A stretch of DNA of 64,000 nucleotides from positions 62,001 to 126,000 of the forward strand of contig NZ_FOBC01000009.1 of the NCBI RefSeq assembly GCF_900109725.1, written 5' to 3'. This DNA comes from Halomonas daqiaonensis. Its GTDB lineage: Bacteria; Pseudomonadota; Gammaproteobacteria; Pseudomonadales; Halomonadaceae. The first letter of the stretch is position 1. The number at the start of each line of letters is the position of its first letter. Both the position numbers and the translations under genes were made by a program. Below, in pieces: positions 54,236 to 62,077 of the stretch. The notes beneath the pieces were generated by a model that did no database searches, was not told the DNA's origin, and was given only the letters and a program-made list of their open reading frames with translations.

Positions 54236-55476
54236 GACTCGGGCGACACCGGCTCGCGGTCGAACAGGGCATCGACGAATTCCTGAGCCACGAAGGGGCG
54301 CAGGTCATCCAGCGATTCACCGACGCCGATGAAGCGAATCGGCGTGCCTAGCTGGCGGGCCAGGGCGAAGATGATGCCGCCCTTGGCGGTGCCGTCTAGC
54401 TTGGTCAGGGTGATGCCGGTGACCGGCACCGCCTCGTCGAAGGTCGAGGCCTGGGCAAGCGCGTTCTGGCCAGTCCCGGCGTCGAGCACCAGCATCACCT
54501 CATGGGGGGCACTGGCGTCGACCTTGCCCATCACCCGGTGGACCTTCTTGAGCTCCTCCATCAGGTGGGCCTTGTTGTGCAGGCGACCGGCGGTATCGGC
54601 GATCAGCACGTCGATGCCCCGCGCCTTGGCGGACGACACGGCATCGAAGATCACCGAGGCGCTGTCGGCCCCGGTGTGCTGGGCGATCACAGGCACGTCG
54701 TTGCGCTCGCCCCAGACCTTCAGCTGCTCCACCGCTGCCGCCCGGAAGGTGTCGCCGGCGGCCAGCATCACGCTGCGCCCCTCGCGCTGGAAGCGCTGGG
54801 TCAACTTGCCGATGGTGGTTGTCTTCCCTACCCCGTTGACGCCCACCACCAGGATCACGAAGGGGCCCTCGCCCTTCGCTGGCAAGATCAGCGGCCGGGT
54901 GACCGGTTCGAGCATCGCCGCGAGCTCCTCCTGCAGGGCCCGGAAGAGCGCCTGGGGCTCCTTGAGTTCCTTACGCGAGACCCGCTCGGTGAGCCGGTCG
55001 ATGATCTCGGTGGTGGCCTCGATGCCCACGTCCGCCATCAGCAACTGGGTCTCGAGCTCCTCCATGAGCTCGTCATCGATCTGCTTGCGGCCCATAAAGA
55101 GATCGGCCAGGCCATCGGTGAGGTTGGCGCGCGTCTTGCCGAGCCCGGCACGAATACGCGCGAACCAACCCGTCTTCTCGACGGAAGGCTTTTCCTGCAG
55201 GGCCGCCTTGGGCAGCGCAGGCTCGGGTTCGAGCGCAGTCTCTGTGGCCTGCATCCCGGGCACCGGTTCGGATTCGGGAGCCGTGTCCCGGGCCGCCTCG
55301 GGCGGCTTCGCCGGCTGACTGCCGGATGTCGCCTCGTCGACCCCGCCGGCGGCCTCTGACGGCGTCGCGGACTCGGTGCCGTCGTCTGCCGCTTGCTCGT
55401 CCGACCGGCGCTCGGCCTCATGTTCCGGTGTCGTCTGCTGCCCTTCCTGCTTCTTGCGCTTGAAAATACCGAACAT
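54232..55476 (-). CDS. ftsY: Signal recognition particle receptor FtsY
   Basis: FtsY docks SRP-ribosome complexes at the membrane for cotranslational insertion. The 414-residue protein has a long acidic, low-complexity A domain (about 1-100, rich in E, A and P), the N-domain helices, and the SRP-type GTPase with GVNGVGKTTTIGKL, DTFRAAAVEQL, ADTAGRLHNKAHLMEEL and TKLDGTAKGG. The A domain is weakly conserved, as usual. First gene of ftsY-ftsE-ftsX-rpoH; divergent from rsmD. Confidence 0.97.
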   Translation of the reverse strand: MFGIFKRKKQEGQQTTPEHEAERRSDEQAADDGTESATPSEAAGGVDEATSGSQPAKPPEAARDTAPESEPVPGMQATETALEPEPALPKAALQEKPSVEKTGWFARIRAGLGKTRANLTDGLADLFMGRKQIDDELMEELETQLLMADVGIEATTEIIDRLTERVSRKELKEPQALFRALQEELAAMLEPVTRPLILPAKGEGPFVILVVGVNGVGKTTTIGKLTQRFQREGRSVMLAAGDTFRAAAVEQLKVWGERNDVPVIAQHTGADSASVIFDAVSSAKARGIDVLIADTAGRLHNKAHLMEELKKVHRVMGKVDASAPHEVMLVLDAGTGQNALAQASTFDEAVPVTGITLTKLDGTAKGGIIFALARQLGTPIRFIGVGESLDDLRPFVAQEFVDALFDREPVSPES

Positions 55477-55529
55477 GGGGGATCATGCCTCACGGATGAA
55501 CGAATCGCCTCATCGTACCATCGCGCACC

Positions 55530-55558
55530 ATGACTGTGGACAAGCCGACGGTTACAAT
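55530..55558 (+). promoter_or_regulatory. Possible rsmD promoter giving a very short leader
   Basis: ATGACT (55530-55535) and TACAAT (55553-55558) are 17 bp apart. The transcript would start about 2 bases before the rsmD ATG (55567), so the message could be nearly leaderless. No clear ribosome binding site precedes rsmD. Found by pattern only. Confidence 0.35.
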
Positions 55559-55566
55559 CCGCCCCC

Positions 55567-56226
55567 ATGACACGACGCCGCTCCCCTTCCCGCAAACCCC
55601 GCCAACCGGCCGCCAACGCACACAAAGACCTGGGCCGCCGGAACCCCGGTCGGCTGCGCCTAATCGGCGGCGAGTACCGGCGTCGTCAGCTGCCGGTGCT
55701 CGACCACCCGGGGCTGCGCCCCACCCCCGACCGGGTGCGCGAGACGCTATTCAACTGGCTGGCCGCCGCCACGCCCGGCGCACGGGTCCTCGACCTCTTC
55801 GCCGGCACCGGAGCGCTCGGCCTGGAAGCCCTCTCACGGGGCGCCCGACAGGCCGTGTTCGTCGAGCATGACTCCCGGGTGGGGCGTCAGCTGGCCGACA
55901 ACCTCGCAACACTGGGCGCCGCCGAGCGTGGACGCCTGGTCACCGCCGATGCCCTGGCCTTCCTCTCGGCTGATCCCACCCACTTCTCTCTGGTCTTCCT
56001 CGACCCGCCCTTCCGGCAGGGGCTCACCGAGGCCTGCTGCAAGGCCCTGGAGGCCGGCTGGCTCGCCGACGATGCCCTGGTCTACGTGGAAACCGAGTCG
56101 GCGCTCACTCCGGAGGTACCCGCCAGCTGGCAACTGCACCGCCAGGTACGTGCCGGCGACAGCACCGGGCGGCTCTACCGCCGGCATCCACCTGGCTCAG
56201 GATCGACCGGCGGCGACGCTTGCTGA
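55567..56226 (+). CDS. rsmD: 16S rRNA m2G966 methyltransferase RsmD
   Basis: RsmD methylates G966 of 16S rRNA on assembled 30S particles. The 219-residue protein has a basic N-terminal tail (about 1-30), LRLIGGEYRRRQLPV, RPTPDRVRETLFNWL, the SAM motif VLDLFAGTGALGLEALSRGA and the catalytic LDPPF. The tail is longer than in E. coli. It is divergent from ftsY, the conserved arrangement. There is no recognisable ribosome binding site. Confidence 0.95.
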   Translation: MTRRRSPSRKPRQPAANAHKDLGRRNPGRLRLIGGEYRRRQLPVLDHPGLRPTPDRVRETLFNWLAAATPGARVLDLFAGTGALGLEALSRGARQAVFVEHDSRVGRQLADNLATLGAAERGRLVTADALAFLSADPTHFSLVFLDPPFRQGLTEACCKALEAGWLADDALVYVETESALTPEVPASWQLHRQVRAGDSTGRLYRRHPPGSGSTGGDAC

Positions 56227-56306
56227 GCCCCGACCGCAGCGTTACGCTGCGCGCTGAACACCCCATCGGGCACGCCCCACCAGCAGGATGTCGTTAGGAG
56301 AACAGG

Positions 56307-56501
56307 ATGAGTATCGAACTCTTCAACCAGCTCGAACAGAAGGTCACCAGCGCCGTCGAGGCTCTGGAGTTGATGAGGATGGAAGCCGAGGAGCTGCGAG
56401 AGGAAAACGCTCGCCTGAAGCAGGAGCGCGAAGAGTGGGAGCGTCGCCTCACCGCCCTGCTGGGCAAGTTCGACGAGGTCGAAACAACCACCAGCAGCTG
56501 A
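56307..56501 (+). CDS. zapB: Cell division protein ZapB-like coiled-coil protein
   Basis: ZapB is a small coiled coil that bridges ZapA/FtsZ and the terminus protein MatP. The 64-residue frame starts MSIELFNQLEQKVTSAVEAL after TAGGAGAACAGG and is almost entirely one predicted coiled coil. It has LMRMEAEELREENARLKQER and a tail WERRLTALLGKFDEVE, which resembles the E. coli ZapB tail. It is shorter than the 81-residue E. coli protein, missing about two heptads. zapA is not adjacent. Confidence 0.82.
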   Translation: MSIELFNQLEQKVTSAVEALELMRMEAEELREENARLKQEREEWERRLTALLGKFDEVETTTSS

Positions 56502-56508
56502 GGCAGCT

Positions 56509-56952
56509 TCAGGCCAGCGGGAGCGACATCAGCAGCGCATCCTCCCGCCGGCCACCGATGTGCGCCGGATAGTAGCCACGGCGCCGGCCGTCCTCGCCGA
56601 ACCCCGCACCCCGATAGAGCCCCAGGGCCGCATCGTTGCTCGCCCTGACCTCAAGCAGCAGACGCTCGTTCTGCCAAGTACGCGCCTGTTCGATCACCGC
56701 CTTCAGCAAGCGCCCCGCCACGCCCTGACAACGCGCTTCCTGCGTCACCAGGATCGCCTGCAGCTCTGCATCGAACGGCAGCCGCACCACCACCGCATGG
56801 CCGACCAGGCCACCTTCACGCTCGATACCGAACACCCGGGTGTCAGGGTCGTCCAGCGCCGCCTGCAGCTGGTGTAGCGTCCATGGATCGGGACTGGCGG
56901 CCTGCTCGAGCGCCGATAGCATCGCCAGGTCCGCCGGAGCGAGCCGCCGCAT
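56509..56952 (-). CDS. rimI: Ribosomal protein S18 alanine N-acetyltransferase RimI
   Basis: RimI is a GNAT acetyltransferase that modifies the N-terminal alanine of S18. From the ATG at 56952 (MRRLAPADLAML, after GAGG) it has 147 residues, equal to the family norm. The acetyl-CoA loop is VTQEARCQGVAGRLLKAVIE, followed by LLLEVRASNDAALGLYRGAGF and GRRRGYYP, the last typical of RimI. A GTG at 56970 is a possible earlier start. It begins 4 bases after the holD-like stop; in E. coli rimI also follows holD. Confidence 0.92.
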   Translation of the reverse strand: MRRLAPADLAMLSALEQAASPDPWTLHQLQAALDDPDTRVFGIEREGGLVGHAVVVRLPFDAELQAILVTQEARCQGVAGRLLKAVIEQARTWQNERLLLEVRASNDAALGLYRGAGFGEDGRRRGYYPAHIGGRREDALLMSLPLA

Positions 56953-56956
56953 CGCC

Positions 56957-57772
56957 TCAGTGGGGGTCACGACCCGCCCGCCAGGCATCGCACCAGCCGG
57001 CCATCCGCGGCCAGAGGGCGCGCTTGGCCTCGGCACTGCCGGCCAGCTCGCCTAGCCTGGGCCCCTGCCAGGCAGGCAACGCCAGCAACGGGCAGTGGCC
57101 GCCTGAGAGGGTCAGCAGCTCGGCGAGCGTCTCGTCCTCCCCGAACACCAGCAGCCGTTCCGGTACCCAGCCTCGCCGCTGCCGACCGGCCAGGAAGGCC
57201 TGGAGACCCTCGCGGGCTTCCTCCAGTGGCGCTTCCACCGGCAGTCCTTCCACCTGGGGCCAGCGAAAGCCCTCGAAGGCCGGCATCTGTTCGGGCTCCA
57301 CGCCGGCAGCCTGTAGCAGGTGACGCAGCAGGCGCAGCTCTGCGCTGTCGGGGGGTGTCTCGCCGGGCAGCAATATCAGCCAGCGGCCATCCAGGCAGGC
57401 CACCTGCAGGGTAAAGCGCAGCGCGTCCCCGCTGTGGCGCACGGGGGCTGGGCTCACCGCCTCGGGCTTGGCTTCCTGGGCGTCGCTGGACCCCAGGTCA
57501 CCCAGCAGCGCGCGGGCCTTACCAGCCGCAGGACGATGGCGCGGTTCCGGCTCGGCGGGGAGCGGTCGCGAGGTGGCGACCTGCGCCTCCGCGGCCTCGT
57601 CGAGCAGCGCATGCAGCCGTTCCGCCGGGGCGCGGGGCGCCTCGGCCACTGGCGCGTGGGCCTCCCACTCACAGGCTTGCGTGGGCAGGGCATTGGGCAG
57701 GCGATAGCGGGAGACCCAGGCCGTCAGGCCCATGGCCTCCAGATACTGCAGACGCTGCGGCTCCGGGGTCAC
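56957..57772 (-). CDS. holD: Probable DNA polymerase III psi subunit (HolD-like)
   Basis: The 271-residue protein resembles E. coli HolD at both ends. Its N-terminus RLQYLEAMGLTAWVSRYRLP parallels RDWQLQQLGITQWSLRRP, and the C-terminus AEAKRALWPRM parallels PTARAALWQQI. A middle stretch LQVACLDGRWLILLPGE also aligns loosely with the HolD core. Between lies a proline/alanine/glutamate-rich insert (about 38-110), so the protein is twice the E. coli length. The known pseudomonad psi subunit is likewise large and divergent. holD-rimI adjacency supports the call. Psi would link the clamp loader to SSB. The remembered alignment is weak in the middle. Confidence 0.65.
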   Translation of the reverse strand: MTPEPQRLQYLEAMGLTAWVSRYRLPNALPTQACEWEAHAPVAEAPRAPAERLHALLDEAAEAQVATSRPLPAEPEPRHRPAAGKARALLGDLGSSDAQEAKPEAVSPAPVRHSGDALRFTLQVACLDGRWLILLPGETPPDSAELRLLRHLLQAAGVEPEQMPAFEGFRWPQVEGLPVEAPLEEAREGLQAFLAGRQRRGWVPERLLVFGEDETLAELLTLSGGHCPLLALPAWQGPRLGELAGSAEAKRALWPRMAGWCDAWRAGRDPH

Positions 57773-58080
57773 GACTTACTACCACCCCGGCAGTCGGGGG
57801 AGTCGGGGCGAGAACGGCCGCTGGCCTCCCACTCTTCGGGCGTGAAGAGGTGCAGGGCCAGGGCATGGACGGGGCCAGCGAGTTCGTCGGCGAGCAGTGC
57901 ATAGATCTGCTGATGCCGCTTGACCGGCATCAGTCCCTCGAAGCGGGAGGAGACCAGGGAGACCTTGAAGTGGGTCTCGGAGTTCGGCGGCACATTATGC
58001 CGATGGCTCTCGTTCTCCACCGCCAGGAAGGCGGGCTCGAGGGCCCTGAGCTTGTCTTCGATGGTGGCCTGGGTGCTCAT
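57769..58080 (-). CDS. bolA: BolA family protein
   Basis: BolA proteins pair with monothiol glutaredoxins in iron handling and influence cell shape and biofilm formation. From the ATG at 58080 (MSTQATIEDKLRALEP) the product has 103 residues. It has NESHRHNVPPNSETHFKVSLVSSRFEG (with the conserved histidines), KRHQQIYALLADEL, VHALALHLFTPEEW and the tail PDCRGGSKS, all typical. An in-frame ATG at 58116 is less likely. It overlaps the holD-like gene by 4 bases, making bolA-holD-rimI one unit. Confidence 0.93.
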   Translation of the reverse strand: MSTQATIEDKLRALEPAFLAVENESHRHNVPPNSETHFKVSLVSSRFEGLMPVKRHQQIYALLADELAGPVHALALHLFTPEEWEASGRSRPDSPDCRGGSKS

Positions 58081-58256
58081 GTCGACGTCCCGATGCTGAG
58101 TGAGTGATAGGGTCATTGTACGCCTTCAGTGAGGGACAGACGACGGCCAGCCGCGGCCCGTAACGGCGCGCCTCACGCGAGGCACACTGGGCGTCGTCGG
58201 AGGGCGGGTCGCGAAGAGTCGACTCATCCTGCTTCCATCACTGCGGGATCCCTAAC

Positions 58257-58284
58257 GAGGAAACCGGCCGAAGCCGGTTTCCTC
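58257..58284 (-). terminator. Hairpin terminator after the acidic unknown gene
   Basis: GAGGAAACCGGC (58257-58268) and GCCGGTTTCCTC (58273-58284) form a perfect 12-bp stem. The loop on the transcribed minus strand is TTCG, a stable tetraloop. GTTAGGG follows. Confidence 0.75.
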
Positions 58285-58307
58285 ATGGTCGCTGCCTGGC
58301 AGGAAGA

Positions 58308-58697
58308 TCAGTCCTGGTCCGCCTCCAGGAGGAGGGCGTCGTCCACCTCGGAGATCTCCAGCGCCGCCTCGTCGTCGAGGTCGATGGCCAGGTAGCTGTG
58401 CTCGACCTGCAGGAAGCGCTGAAAGAGCGCCCAGTTTAGGGCTTCTGGCCACTGGCGCTCGTCCTCTTCCCAGGCGCGTAGCTCGGTCTTCAGTATCTCG
58501 AGGTATCGCTCACGCACGAAGGCCTCCAGGGCCTCGGGCGCATCCATCTCGGGGATCAGGTAGACGGTGCTTTCGCGTTCGACGTCGGCCAGGGTCAGAT
58601 CGTCGCCTTCCATCGTGGGTTCGAGCGCGTTGATCCAGTCCACGAAATGCCGGGTCGGCCTGATGCTCAGGGCGGAGCGGTTGAGCAGTTTCATCAT
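58308..58697 (-). CDS. Conserved acidic hypothetical protein
   Basis: The 129-residue frame starts MMKLLNRSALSIRPTRHFVD after GAGGAG. It is strongly acidic in the second half (ending VDDALLLEADQD) and has no signal peptide or membrane segment. It contains FVDWINALEP, STVYLIPEMDAPEALEAFV and WPEALNWALFQRFLQVEHSY. I recall similar proteins of about 130 residues in other gammaproteobacteria but no function. It has its own terminator and repeat copy F upstream, so it is probably a single-gene transcript. Confidence 0.8.
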   Translation of the reverse strand: MMKLLNRSALSIRPTRHFVDWINALEPTMEGDDLTLADVERESTVYLIPEMDAPEALEAFVRERYLEILKTELRAWEEDERQWPEALNWALFQRFLQVEHSYLAIDLDDEAALEISEVDDALLLEADQD

Positions 58698-58780
58698 GGT
58701 CTCCTCGACGTCAAAACGACAACCATTATGGGTGCTCGCCGCCCCGGTTACCAACACTTCCCGCCATGGAGATACTAGAC

Positions 58781-58976
58781 GGGGCTGATCCGGCGGAAGG
58801 CCTGCAAGGAGGCGCTGTAAACCCCTCCCTGGGCGCTACCGACGCCCTGCGGCGCTCTCGCGTCCCGCTCCGCTTGCAGGACCGGTGCTGGCCATCCATG
58901 GCCAGCCCGTTCGGAGCAGTGCTCCTCACCCATGGCGTAGGACCTCCTCTTCGGCCTACCCCCCCCCCGGCGCCCC
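58781..58976 (-). repeat. Dispersed structured repeat, copy F (196 bp, long form)
   Basis: The copy lies in minus orientation. The outer stem is GGGGC/GCCCC (58781-58785 with 58972-58976). It has the same internal insert as copy D, with GCTGGCCA and TGGCCAGC arms (58887-58906, perfect) and GGAGCA/TGCTCC arms around one base (58913-58925), plus the shared TTTACAGCGCC and GGTAGCGCCC blocks. A run of nine G (C on the plus strand) next to the outer stem is unique to this copy. It lies between lysS and the acidic unknown gene. Confidence 0.85.
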
Positions 58977-58991
58977 TCGAATCATCGCCGG

Positions 58992-60542
58992 TCAATCGAC
59001 TTCCGGGCGCATGGCCGGGAAGAGCAGCACGTCACGGATGGAGGCACTGTCGGTGAACAGCATCACCAGCCGGTCGATGCCGATGCCCTCGCCGGCAGTT
59101 GGCGGCAGGCCGACCTCCAGCGCCCGCACGTAGTCGGCATCGTAGTACATCGCCTCCAGGTCGCCGGCCTCCTTTTCCGCGGCCTGGGCGCGGAAGCGCT
59201 CAGCCTGGTCCTCGGCGTCGTTGAGCTCCGAGAAGCCGTTGGCGATCTCGCGGCCACCGACGAAGAACTCGAACCGCTCGGTGACGAAGGGGTTGGCGTC
59301 CTTGCGCCGCGCCAGCGGGCTCACCTCGGTGGGGTACTCGGTGATGAAGGTGGGCTGCTGAAGGCGGTGCTCCACGGTCTTCTCGAATATCTCGATCTGC
59401 ACCTTGCCCAGCCCCCAGCCGTCCTTGACGTCGATGTCCAGGCGCTCGGCGATCTGGCGCGCGGCGGCCTCGTCGGCGAGGGCCTCGGCATGGATATCCG
59501 GGTTGAACTCGAGGATGGAGTCGAACACTGTGATCCGCCGGAGCGGCTGGCCGAAGTCGTACTCGAAGGTCTCCAGCACCTCGCCCTCGCCGTTGCGCAC
59601 GGTATTCACCAACGTGGTGGTGCCCAGCACCTTGTGGGTCACGCTGCGCAGCATCTCCTCGGTGAGGTCCATCAGGTCATTGTGGTCCGCATGAGCCTGA
59701 TAGAACTCGATCATGGTGAATTCGGGGTTGTGGCGAGTGGAGAGCCCTTCGTTCCTGAAGTTGCGGTTGATCTCGAAGACCCGCTCGAAGCCGCCCACCA
59801 CCAGGCGCTTGAGGTAGAGCTCCGGCGCGATCCGCAGGTACATGTCGATGTCCAGCGCGTTGTGGTGGGTAACGAAGGGACGTGCCGTGGCACCGCCGGG
59901 AATCGGCTGCAGCATGGGGGTCTCGACCTCCATGAAACCGCGATCCTCGAAGAAGCGCCGCATGGCGCTGATCACCCCGGCGCGCGTCTCGAACACCTTG
60001 CGAGAATCGGGGTTCATGATCAGGTCCACGTAGCGCTGGCGGTAGCGCGCCTCCATGTCGGTGAGGCCGTGGAACTTGTCGGGCAGCGGACGCAGGCTCT
60101 TGGTCAGCAACCTGGCCTCCACCATCATCACGTAGAGGTCGCCCTTGCCCGACTTGTGCACCGGGCCGCGGGCCGCCACGATGTCGCCGATGTCCCAACC
60201 CTTGACGTCCTCCAGCACCTCGGCCGGCAGCCCTTTCTTGTCGACGTAGAGCTGGATCGTCCCGGAGGGGTCCTGGATGACGATGAAGGGTCCCCGCTTG
60301 CGCATGACGCGCCCCGATACGGCGGCTTGACGGTCCAGCATCTCAAGATCGGCCTTATCCCGATCACCAAGCTCATCGATCAACCCGGCCGCCAGGCTGT
60401 CGCGACGGAAATCGTTGGGAAAGGCACTCTCGCCGGTCTCGGCGGCAAGCTGGCGGCGCGTTGCCAGCTTGTCACGCCGCTCGGCAATCAAGCGGTTCTC
60501 GTCGTTCTGCGGGCTATCCGATGAAGGGCTCTCGTTGGCCAT
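58992..60542 (-). CDS. lysS: Lysine--tRNA ligase, class II
   Basis: LysS charges tRNA-Lys. From the ATG at 60542 ([20 protein letters not shown]) the product has 516 residues. It has the N-terminal anticodon-binding OB fold (about 65-180), then motif 1 ([16 protein letters not shown]), motif 2 ([20 protein letters not shown]) and motif 3 ([20 protein letters not shown]). The start follows CAGG. A frame open 14 codons upstream is less likely. It is downstream of prfB, as in many proteobacteria. Confidence 0.97.
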   Translation of the reverse strand: MANESPSSDSPQNDENRLIAERRDKLATRRQLAAETGESAFPNDFRRDSLAAGLIDELGDRDKADLEMLDRQAAVSGRVMRKRGPFIVIQDPSGTIQLYVDKKGLPAEVLEDVKGWDIGDIVAARGPVHKSGKGDLYVMMVEARLLTKSLRPLPDKFHGLTDMEARYRQRYVDLIMNPDSRKVFETRAGVISAMRRFFEDRGFMEVETPMLQPIPGGATARPFVTHHNALDIDMYLRIAPELYLKRLVVGGFERVFEINRNFRNEGLSTRHNPEFTMIEFYQAHADHNDLMDLTEEMLRSVTHKVLGTTTLVNTVRNGEGEVLETFEYDFGQPLRRITVFDSILEFNPDIHAEALADEAAARQIAERLDIDVKDGWGLGKVQIEIFEKTVEHRLQQPTFITEYPTEVSPLARRKDANPFVTERFEFFVGGREIANGFSELNDAEDQAERFRAQAAEKEAGDLEAMYYDADYVRALEVGLPPTAGEGIGIDRLVMLFTDSASIRDVLLFPAMRPEVD

Positions 60543-60610
60543 TTTGCTACCTGTTGGAAATCTTTGATGCGGAGTCTGAGACACGTCTTGAACCGCGCGA
60601 GCGCAGCAGG

Positions 60611-61709
60611 CTATAGGCCTTGCTTGAGGCTGGCGACGATAAACTGGTCCAGGTCACCGTCCAGCACCTTGTCGCAGCTGCTCGACTGCACGCCGGTGCG
60701 CAGGTCCTTGATGCGCTGGTCGTCCAGCACATAGGAGCGGATCTGGCTGCCCCAGCCGATATCGGCCTTGGAGTCCTCGGCCTCCTGCTTGGCGGCGTTG
60801 CGCTTCTGCATCTCGTGTTCCCACAGCTTCGCCTTGAGCTGCTTCATGGCGAAGTCGCGGTTGGCGTGCTGGCTGCGCTGGCTCTGGCAAGCCACCACGA
60901 TGCCGGTGGGTTCGTGGGTGATGCGCACGGCCGAGTCAGTGGTGTTGACGTGCTGCCCACCGGCCCCGCTGGAGCGGTAGGTATCGGTACGCAGGTCCGA
61001 GGGATCGATCTCGACCTCGAAGCTGTCATCCACCTCAGGCGACAGGAACACGGACGCAAAGGACGTATGCCGGCGGCCGCCGGAGTCGAAGGGGCTCTTG
61101 CGGACCAGGCGATGCACACCGGTCTCGGTACGCAGCCAACCGAAGGCGTACTCGCCGATGATGTGCAAGGTGGCCGACTTGATGCCCGCCACCTCGCCGG
61201 AGGAAACCTCGATGATCTCGGCCTTGAAGCCGTGGTGCTCGACCCAGCGCAGGTACATGCGCAGCAGCATGTTGGCCCAGTCCTGGGCCTCGGTGCCGCC
61301 GGAGCCGGCCTGGATGTCGAGATAGGCGTTGTTCTCGTCCATCTCGCCGGAGAACATGCGCCGGAACTCGAGCTTCTCGAGGCTGGCCTGAAGCCCCTCG
61401 AGCTCCTTCTGGACCTCGTTGACGGTGCCCTCGTCGTCTTCCATCTCGGCGAGTTCGAGCAGGTCACGACTGTCGCCGAGCCCCTGATCGAGATCGTCGA
61501 TGGTGGCCACGATTGCCTCCAGCGTCGCCCGCTCCTTGCCGAGTTTCTGAGCGCGGTCCGGATCGCTCCAGACGTCCGGGTCCTCGAGCTCGCGGGTGAC
61601 TTCCTCTAGCCGATCCTTCTTTTCGGCATAGTCAAAGATACCCCCTCAGGACATCTGTCCGCTCAGACAGGTCCTTGATGAGGTGGTGAATCGGGTTGGT
61701 TTCCAGCAT
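60611..61709 (-). CDS. prfB: Peptide chain release factor 2, with programmed +1 frameshift
   Basis: RF2 ends translation at UAA and UGA. The first 25 codons ([20 protein letters not shown], then LRGYL) end at an in-frame TGA (61632-61634). The site is AGGGGG-TAT-CTT-TGA-C: the internal Shine-Dalgarno-like run and slippery CTT of the known RF2 autoregulatory frameshift. After skipping one base at 61634, translation continues [12 protein letters not shown] for 340 residues, total 365, equal to E. coli RF2. The SPF codon-recognition tripeptide (RKSPFDSGG) and catalytic GGQ (GAGGQHVNT) are present. This is an intact gene, not a pseudogene. Confidence 0.97.
61632..61648 (-). promoter_or_regulatory. 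RF2 programmed frameshift site
   Basis: On the minus strand the run AGGGGG, the triplet TAT, the slippery codon CTT and TGAC lie in the canonical spacing. Low RF2 lets the ribosome slip +1 at CTT and read through, so RF2 controls its own level. Confidence 0.95.
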
Positions 61710-61863
61710 GGGGCTCATCCGAGTCTGCGATACAAAAATGCCTGCCGTGGCGGTGGCTCGACGCCAGGGCCGCGGCGGCACGGAAAAGGCGCCTAGTGTA
61801 GCGAAAGTGCCGCTCTGTCGCATCCACCCCGCACCGACGGCAGGGCTATCGAAGTCACCCCAA

Positions 61864-61979
61864 GCGAGAGACGCCGGGGACAGGCCGAAGAGGAGGTCCT
61901 ATGCCAGGGAGGGCATCGGTAGCGCCCAGGGAGGGATTCACAGCGCCTCCCCGAAGTCCTGTCGTCGGAACAGCCTCGA
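61864..61979 (+). repeat. Dispersed structured repeat, copy E (about 116 bp)
   Basis: GACAGG (61879-61884) pairs with CCTGTC (61958-61963), and CGAG/CTCG (61865-61868 with 61975-61978) forms a weaker outer stem. The core has GAGGAGGTCCTATGCC and ATGCC/GGCAT arms, then GGTAGCGCCC...TTCACAGCGCC. An AGGAGG followed by ATG (61901) opens a short frame. It lies between the prfB start and the fadL-like terminator, in a 368-bp gap that holds nothing else I recognise. Confidence 0.8.
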
Positions 61980-62030
61980 GCGTTACTTCAATCTGCGATA
62001 GTCCTGATGCTGGCGGCAGCATATGACGAC

Positions 62031-62054
62031 GAGACCCGGCCAAAGCCGGGTCCC
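62031..62054 (-). terminator. Hairpin terminator after the fadL-like gene
   Basis: GAGACCCGGC (62031-62040) and GCCGGGTCCC (62045-62054) pair except at one position, with a 4-base loop (TTTG on the minus strand). It lies 24 bases after the stop. Confidence 0.65.
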
Positions 62055-62077
62055 GAGGTCAGGCACATGATCGAGAG

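Noticed and set aside
60611-61823. prfB as a frameshifted pseudogene
   Set aside because: The in-frame TGA sits in the exact programmed frameshift context, and the joined product has normal length and motifs.
58781-61979. CRISPR array or insertion sequence from repeated words
   Set aside because: The repeats are kilobases apart, carry internal stems, have no regular spacers and contain no transposase gene. I saw no clear target-site duplications by eye.
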